Below, piece by piece: positions 58,393 to 64,000 of a stretch of DNA of 64,000 bases; the stretch's first letter is position 1; each line of letters begins with the position of its first letter. The DNA is taken from positions 3,879,001 through 3,943,000 of the forward strand of contig OX424563.1 in the NCBI GenBank assembly GCA_949152475.1, read 5' to 3'. The position numbers were made by a program, and so were the translations under genes. The notes under the pieces are model-generated. The model was not told the origin of the DNA. It searched no databases and worked only from the letters and a program-made list of their open reading frames with translations. This DNA comes from Terebella lapidaria. Taxonomy: Eukaryota; Annelida; Polychaeta; Terebellida; Terebellidae.

Positions 58393-58648
58393 GGCCAAAA
58401 CACATTTCTATGTTTCTGGTTACAATGGCTTCCAAAAATGATGCGGTGATGCGAATATTTTTCTTTTTTTTCCTGAATCAGCGCGAGTCGAGCTCGTGGA
58501 CTGTGTGTGCTCTTTTATCATAAGTATAAAAAACGAAGTGACGCGCGGTATTTTAAGTGATGCGCACGATTAAAAAAAAAAAATGAAATGATGCACGGTG
58601 TTTGGAGTGACGCGCGCGATAACCAGAAACATAGAATTTTTTTTGGCC
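58393..58648. mobile_element. Second small foldback element with CpG-rich core
   Basis: Arms beginning GGCCAAAA and running to TTCTATGTTTCTGGTTA (58393-58422 and 58620-58648) are inverted. The core has repeated GTGACGCGCG and GATGCGCACG strings, unusually CpG-rich for this window. Superfamily unknown. Confidence 0.5.
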
Positions 58649-58984
58649 TGAACTTGCACAAAGGACACAGACTGACGTCCGAAAACAGAACAAAAACATG
58701 CAATGACTAAAAACTAGGGTGAATACTTTTAAACTTGGTAATTAATACAAATTTCAGGTAATTGAATGTACCACCGTGACCCTCGATGAAATATCAGCAT
58801 TATTCGGAATTTTGAAACTCGATCACAGGGATAAGTCATCATTGATTACTTATGTTGTATAGACGCTATATGAAGGACTCAATGTTCACACAAAGCTTAT
58901 TGTGAATCTTCTACCAAGCACCGGATGCACTCACTGTAACCCTTCCAGACAAAGTTAATTGACAAATATTTCATATGTATTATG

Positions 58985-59276
58985 CTTAAAGTTATTTCAT
59001 TTTGTATAGCGCTCTTTATATGTTAATTATATTGCTTTCAAAGGCGCTTTGGACATTAAACCCGGAAAGAGTAAAGTCCTTAATCAAACACACTCAAAGC
59101 GCTATCCTATAACTCAGTATACTCCCGTTACCCATTTAAACTTGGGTTGCGATAGACACTTTAGTGGTTATTGCCTTGCCTAAGGGCACTGAATAACACA
59201 GCAGTTCAGCCCGAGACTCGAACACAAAACTCCGGATTACGAGTCCGACGCCTTGTCCACTGCGCTATCCACTCCA
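58985..59276 (-). mobile_element. tRNA-derived SINE
   Basis: On the minus strand it starts GGAGTGGATAGCGCAGTGGA. The A box TAGCGCAGTGG lies at 59257-59267, an anticodon-like CTCGTAA loop follows, and the B box GTTCGAGTC is at 59215-59223. It is followed by TGCCCTTAGGCAAGGCAATA and ends AGAGCGCTATACAAAATG, a tail typical of invertebrate and fish SINEs. The head looks like tRNA-Thr(CGT). The zeta partner near 30350-30400 lacks it. No clear target duplication. Confidence 0.85.
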
Positions 59277-60682
59277 GGTTTGTGTAGCAGGCGAGAAACT
59301 TGCAGGCCAAATCGATGTATACATTAGGGCAGTTGACACCTCTAGCACCAGATATCAGAACATGTGCACAATGATTTTCATCATTCTGAGGCAGTGTATC
59401 CATCAAATCCGAAGGAAAACAAATGTCCGAATTGCCATCAAAGGTCCACATCAATGCCTTTTCCAGTTTTCTCTTTAGACATGAAAACCCAAAAGGTGAT
59501 TCACATCGGCGTGCGAGGAATTGTCAAATACCTTTTGCTACATCTGCGTGTGATGGATATAATTTACGTATTTACGTTCATAATCTCAGGTGAAGCGCCT
59601 GTTCAAATGAGTGAAATTACCCGGAGGGCTGGTAGTCGTCATAATATTTATTATGAGTACATTCCTAAGTGTATGCTCAGACCGTCTCTATGTGTATGAT
59701 CAGACCGTCTCTATGTCTTTGATCGGACTTAAGATAGTCTGACCCTCCCAATGTTAATACATAATTCATAATGTTTCTTTGTTGAGAATTGACATTGATT
59801 CAAAGCTGAGTTCAAAACTCATAAATGCATTGTAACACAAACTGCAGTTGATGTAAAGTAATATTTCCGCTTCATACATCTCCATATTTTTTTTTTGTTT
59901 CAGTTATAAAGCCTTGAACAGAACAGTGTAACTTCAACAGTGCAATGTCTGTGTGCTAATCAATGACTTATGTTACTTCAACATTAAATTAATTACATGC
60001 ATGTCATGTATAACTCTAAAAACGCCAACCAGCCTGAGGAGGTACATATTCTTCTTCGCACATTCTCACCACATGCAGGTTTTGTTCTGTTAACTTGGTC
60101 AATATTAAGTATGATATTTTATCAATCTTCCATCCACGTCATTGATAATGTGATAAGTATATCTGCGCGAGTCAGCTCTAATATTTTATGACCTGGTTAG
60201 ATTTCTAGTCATATGTATCATCGAACACTTCTTTATCACCACTGCACGATATAACAAAACTACCACTTCCATACGGAACAAATAAATGGAGAAAATTGAA
60301 AGATGAGCATTTATGAAACCGACACGATCAATACCTACCTGCATTTATGCAGACGTCGAAGGACATATGTGCACTGAATATAAACGCACAAGTATTCTTC
60401 ACCACAGTGCCACAGTCATAATAAATTAATGGCTGAATGGGTAAAAGTGTTTTGATTTTATGCTTGATGACACACGAGTTATCGAACCAGACATGAAATG
60501 CAGCTGTGATAACACACCAATTAATGAACTTTTTATGTAACTTTGTTGGACGTCAATGCAGATCCTGATACAAATGTTATATTCCTTTCTGCTATTTTGT
60601 GTCGTTTTTTTTAATTTCATAATCTTAAGTATACATAATAGCTCGATTTCTATACAGCCGGTAAACTCTGTACAACTTTGAT

Positions 60683-60754
60683 GCCGAAAAAAGACGGTTC
60701 TCTTTCCTTCGAGAACCGGCCGAAAAAGGACGGTTCTCTTTCCTCCGAGAACCG
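60683..60754 (+). repeat. Two tandem 36-bp hairpin units
   Basis: Each unit starts GCCGAAAAA and folds as CGGTTCTC, an eight-base loop, then GAGAACCG. The 36-bp period equals 12 codons, and the plus frame reads PKKDGSLSFENR and PKKDGSLSSENR followed by five Arg codons (GCCGTCGCC-type run). Either a coding repeat or a hairpin expansion; the short frame (60678-60884) alone does not decide. Confidence 0.6.
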
Positions 60755-60811
60755 TCGCCGTCGCCGTCGATATAAAAATTTACATTTATTTGGTTTAGAT
60801 GTAAGAGTGAA

Positions 60812-61091
60812 TTATATTGACAGAGCAAACAACTCTGTCCAGTCGGACAGTGTCACGTACTTTGCTAAAGGAACGTTGTCATGATTACACCAGTGATGGA
60901 TTCCCAGGTTGACTTCTGGGGAGAGACATAGGAGTGTCGCGGGTATGGATGGGAGATCCTGTGTGAATACAGGAAGTTCTTCCACATTATATGCCCTCCC
61001 TCCAGACACATTCAGACGTTTTATGTTTTTTGGTGTAGGGTTGTAAAGAATTGTTCCCTTTCTTCAACACTTTCAAGTGTGCTATCCGGGC
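60812..61091 (-). pseudogene. LRR-like exon segment, minus strand
   Basis: The minus strand reads AHLKVLKKG near 61080, then after a frame change PTPKNIKRLNVSGGRAYNVE, ELPVFTQDLPSIPATLLCLS, LGIHHWCNHDNVPLAKYV and TLSDWTELFALSI to a stop. It is the longest uninterrupted version of the module after NVSG. It aligns along its length with 28162-28515 and 10865-11068, and supports the view that all are one module. The single frame change suggests a recent loss or a mis-chosen exon edge. Confidence 0.45.
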
Positions 61092-61534
61092 CAAACATCT
61101 GCCGACACAACGCAAACTTTAGCTTCATGCCCAGAAAGCACGTGTTTACAGTCTTACGTTGCTTTGACACACTGAGATTCTATGTTGCTGTCCGTGACTC
61201 AACATTTATCATCAATACATCATATAGATTCATCCTTAGATGTAGAAGTATGAGGTCACTAGCTATAATTTTCTGTAATGTGCGATCAAAATCGTGAGAA
61301 ACCAGTGATTTCCAAAAACAAAAGTATTAAATTCAGGGAAAATTACTGATCAGAAAAGTTAGCATATGATCCTCATATTTTCTCGTTTCAAACACGCACA
61401 CCAGTTGCGTGAAAAATTTCCAGAAATTTCCAAAAATATGTCTTGTCAGTTTTATCAGAAACTGATCTCCGTGATTATAGCAAAAATTGACCCGATATGT
61501 GTCAAATATGGAACCACTACTCAAGCACAAAGTA

Positions 61535-61690
61535 TTTCGAGCGAACAAAACCGAGTGACAGGCAAAATCTAGAGAATTGTATGGAATTCATGAACCCTCA
61601 TATATTACCATAAGGAAGTAATATCATGTGTTCAAGAAAGAGTGGATATTTCCTGCCCCACTTGTGGCAAGAACTCAACATGCAAGCAAT
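61535..61690 (+). pseudogene. EIR-SG-ISCP exon-family relic (epsilon copy 2)
   Basis: TTCGAGCGAACAAAACCGAG, then ATTGTATGGAATTCATGAAC, then the frame CVQERVDISCPTCGKNSTCK. It parallels the minus strand at 38960-39150, with the Cys-Pro-Thr-Cys intact. A related module follows at 62246-62370. Confidence 0.37.
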
Positions 61691-63227
61691 TCTTGTTGCA
61701 TACTAAACACGGATATAATTTAGTTGAAATTACCCACAACTCCAATTTCTGAATACACACTGTCATATTTATGATTGTTTAAGCGCCTGAAAATGATTAA
61801 AGAAATCTCAAATTCCATCCCCTCTGAGTGGGTCTTTGACTAGATCGTCCATGATAGTTCTTCATGAATTTAACTTCTGCAGTGCTTTGACGATTCTCAA
61901 ATAAATATTGTTTTTTGCAATAGCCTCAGGAATATCTGTACCCTATAAACGCATGGAATCTACTGGTTCGATAGTACCATTACAAAAGCTGGGCTCACAT
62001 GTCATACATTTTTCAAAACAACTTTGTCGAACAAAAAGTAATAATAGTATATATTCATGTGAATAAAATATATTCATATATTTTATGACTCATACCAAAG
62101 ACAATTGCTCGTGTTGCACAAATATAGGTATTTGCAAGTATTTTATAAATATTTCAATACTTATTTTGGGGAGAAAAGGTTATGTAAAATGTTCTCTTTG
62201 ATGAGTTTGTAATGAAAACAAGAAAGCAATGGAAGGAATATCCAAGTATTCCCAGCAAACGAAAGAGAGTCCGTTTTCTAATATCAAGGTCCCGTGTTAT
62301 GCAAACGTGATAGAATTATTTTAAACTTCATGAACTTTCGGGGTCATATGTGATCATAAAGAGGTGAAATCAGGTAAAAGAGTGCTTCGCTCACTCTTCC
62401 AACTTTAATGCAACAAATATTGACAAGGAACACAACAAATTATTCATAAATAACACTGTTCTAGCCCAGGTTGTCAACTCATATATTTATATCACATTTT
62501 GAAGAGCCTATAACGAAAGACAAACAAAAGTATCGATTGTTGTTCCTTCTCACATTTCTGGAACCGCGTAGGTTGTTTATTTATTCATTTTTCCAATATT
62601 TATTCTGATGAAATCACCACCCCCAGGTTTTCGAAAAATAGAGGTGGAGTGCATTTTTATTTTCCATTTTCGCTTGAACATTTTTATTATAAATCAGAGC
62701 AGTAACATATATTCATTGTACCGCAATAGTTTCTTCTATTATTCACATTGACACCAGAAGTTGTGAAATTGTAGAATTTATTTAGCACAAAACATTCAGT
62801 CTCACATTTCAATATTGTGTCGGACATTTGGAAGCTTTAAATCAATCATAGTAATTGCTGAAATCATTTTTTTGCGAGTCATATGTTTATCCTCTGATAA
62901 TATAATGACGTAATCAAATTAGCGTAATTCTAAAGGGAACCCTAATTGGTTGAGTTCATTCAGGTCTATCAGAACAGTGCAAAAAACTAGAGATAATACA
63001 TTCTCCTCCTATCCCATTAGTTCCTTAATCAGAGGTGATAATCACCAATATGACTCTCAAGTTCTGAGGGATAAATGATGTTATTTTCGCCATCCAGCTA
63101 ATTAAACCATCCATTCTCTCATGTATACAAAGATCGAACTGTTACTAGCGCCAAATGTGTGCATAATGACCCTGCGTTCTAATTAACCCCAAATGATATC
63201 AAGCGATTTGATGAGTACGGCAAACAA

Positions 63228-63402
63228 ATAGTCAATTTCCCTTTTCTAAGCAGCATTGTACCATGTCGCCAGCATAGTTCGACTCACAACGTATGCACAC
63301 ACTATTCCAGAGCTAGTTGCTGATATGAGGACTTTGTTCTCCGCTAGTTCCCAGCTAGTCTCTAACTGTTGCGACATCGATATATTACCAAGACTAATAC
63401 CT
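63228..63402 (+). mobile_element. Retroelement relic, second copy of the SQLIRY-type protein end
   Basis: AATTTCCCTTTTCTAA and ATATGAGGACTTTGTTC match the relic at 38697-38960. It is a broken fossil and ends at the junction with the LINE that follows. Confidence 0.5.
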
Positions 63403-63466
63403 ACGTGTAATTTATTTCTAAGGGCCTTTTATATACGTGCAATTTATTTCTAAGGGCCTTTTATAT
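63403..63466 (+). repeat. 32-bp tandem duplication at a LINE junction
   Basis: ACGTGTAATTTATTTCTAAG plus GGCCTTTTATAT is repeated back to back with one change (GTGT to GTGC), exactly at the left limit of the following LINE. Confidence 0.85.
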
Positions 63467-64000
63467 TTTAAAGACCTTTATGATGATTTAAATAAACGTT
63501 TCTATACAATACAAGAGATAAAGGATATATATAATATTACCTTCAGCTACCTGGAGTATGCCAGTTTGGTTTTCTGCATACCAAAAGAAGAAAAGGAACA
63601 CATAAAAAACTACAGTGATAACAATCAACATAGTATTGCAAGTATAATGAATGACCTTTGCAAACAAACAAAAATTTGCCGTCACACATATAATAAATTG
63701 ATAAAAAATCTCCCTCATGAAATAAGGTGTAAACACAAGTGGCAGGAAGAATTTTCGGTTAGTTACGGGAATGAGGATTGGGAAAATATTTTTAGGCTAA
63801 CAAAAACTGTATCAGGGGATAAAACAATAGAAAGTTTCCAATACAAATACACCGATTGATACACCGATTTTTGCCCACAAATAGTCTGCTATATATATAT
63901 AAAATAAAAGATAATCCATTTTGTGACAGTTGTGGTAATGTTGAAGAGGATTTGGTTCATTTGTTTTACAGTTGTCCCCAGAAATACCAATTATGGCAAG
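63437..64000 (+). mobile_element. Tx1/L1-like LINE, C-terminal ORF2 fragment, runs off the window
   Basis: The frame reads LLYFKDLYDDLNKRFYTIQE, NITFSYLEYASLVFCIPKEE, WENIFRLTKTVSGDKTIESF and QYKY. After one frameshift at a short TACACCGATT duplication (about 63845-63870) it continues RFLPTNSLLYIYKIKDNPFC, DSCGNVEEDLVHLFYSCPQ. The IKDLYD, FQYKYxHRFLPTN and C-x2-C/HLFxxCP blocks are those of Tx1/L1-clade ORF2 C-termini. It is 5'-truncated, and the 3' end lies beyond base 64000. Confidence 0.82.

Larger units (their letters stand above)
56900..59480 (-). repeat. Inverted segmental duplication zeta, copy 2
   Basis: Reverse partner of 30200-32400. Private insertions here are two small foldback elements (58015-58258 and 58393-58648) and the SINE at 58985-59276. 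The minus-strand frame at 59290-59454 (DGNSDICFPSDLMDTLPQND and following) is open but not recognised. Confidence 0.65.
59800..63200 (+). repeat. Segmental duplication epsilon, copy 2
   Basis: Partner of 38480-43100, lacking both insertions of that copy but carrying the private stretch at 60620-61100 (tandem hairpins and the inverted LRR-like relic). Confidence 0.75.

Noticed and set aside
59200-59276. tRNA-Thr gene
   Set aside because: A and B boxes are present but the acceptor stem does not close, and the sequence continues into a SINE body and tail.

Overview
The window looks like nuclear DNA of an invertebrate animal, probably marine. It is AT-rich and intron-like, with no bacterial-style gene packing. 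It carries metazoan repeat classes: a CR1/Rex-like LINE, a Tx1/L1-like LINE, Tc1/mariner, pogo-like and PIF/Harbinger-like DNA elements, a tRNA-derived SINE, and bivalve-style hairpin repeats with an internal minisatellite. I cannot name the species. No complete protein-coding gene of a recognised family is visible. The longest open frame is 183 codons, and most frames here are expected by chance. || The window is a mosaic of diverged segmental duplications in both orientations. Alpha is a direct tandem pair (1322-5498 and 5499-11070). Beta is a direct pair (about 10550-16450 and 18590-23040), with partial copies near 31270-32400 and, inverted, near 56900-57600. Gamma is a young tandem pair with a 1083-bp unit (27901-28983 and 28984-30066). 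Zeta is an inverted pair (about 30200-32400 and 59480-56900). Delta is a direct pair (about 33850-38330 and 43590-52110). Epsilon is a direct pair (about 38480-43100 and 59800-63200). Because most insertions sit in only one member of a pair, the other member gives the empty site, and several element ends and target duplications can be read directly. || Inside the duplicated blocks, short exon-like segments recur with partly conserved frames and plausible splice signals: a leucine-rich-repeat-like segment with the motif NVSG and the ending TLSxxTxxFxLSI; a segment with the motif EIRxSGxxxISCPxC; and tail-like segments such as VNLRT and VHLMELVYNC. I read them as decayed copies of one or more lineage-specific multi-exon gene families, possibly receptor-like. 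Their function is unknown. || The most notable mobile structure is a family that begins with the hairpin AGGTTACCGG and ends with a palindrome closing in CTAA. It inserts at T-runs, has repeatedly inserted into its own CATTTTT site, and carries about 27 copies of a roughly 134-bp minisatellite between 45000 and 49190. Other young insertions are a 1358-bp PIF/Harbinger-like element (6845-8202), an 852-bp TTAA foldback element (15183-16034), a 603-bp long-TIR element with a 9-bp target duplication (44395-44997), and a SINE (58985-59276).
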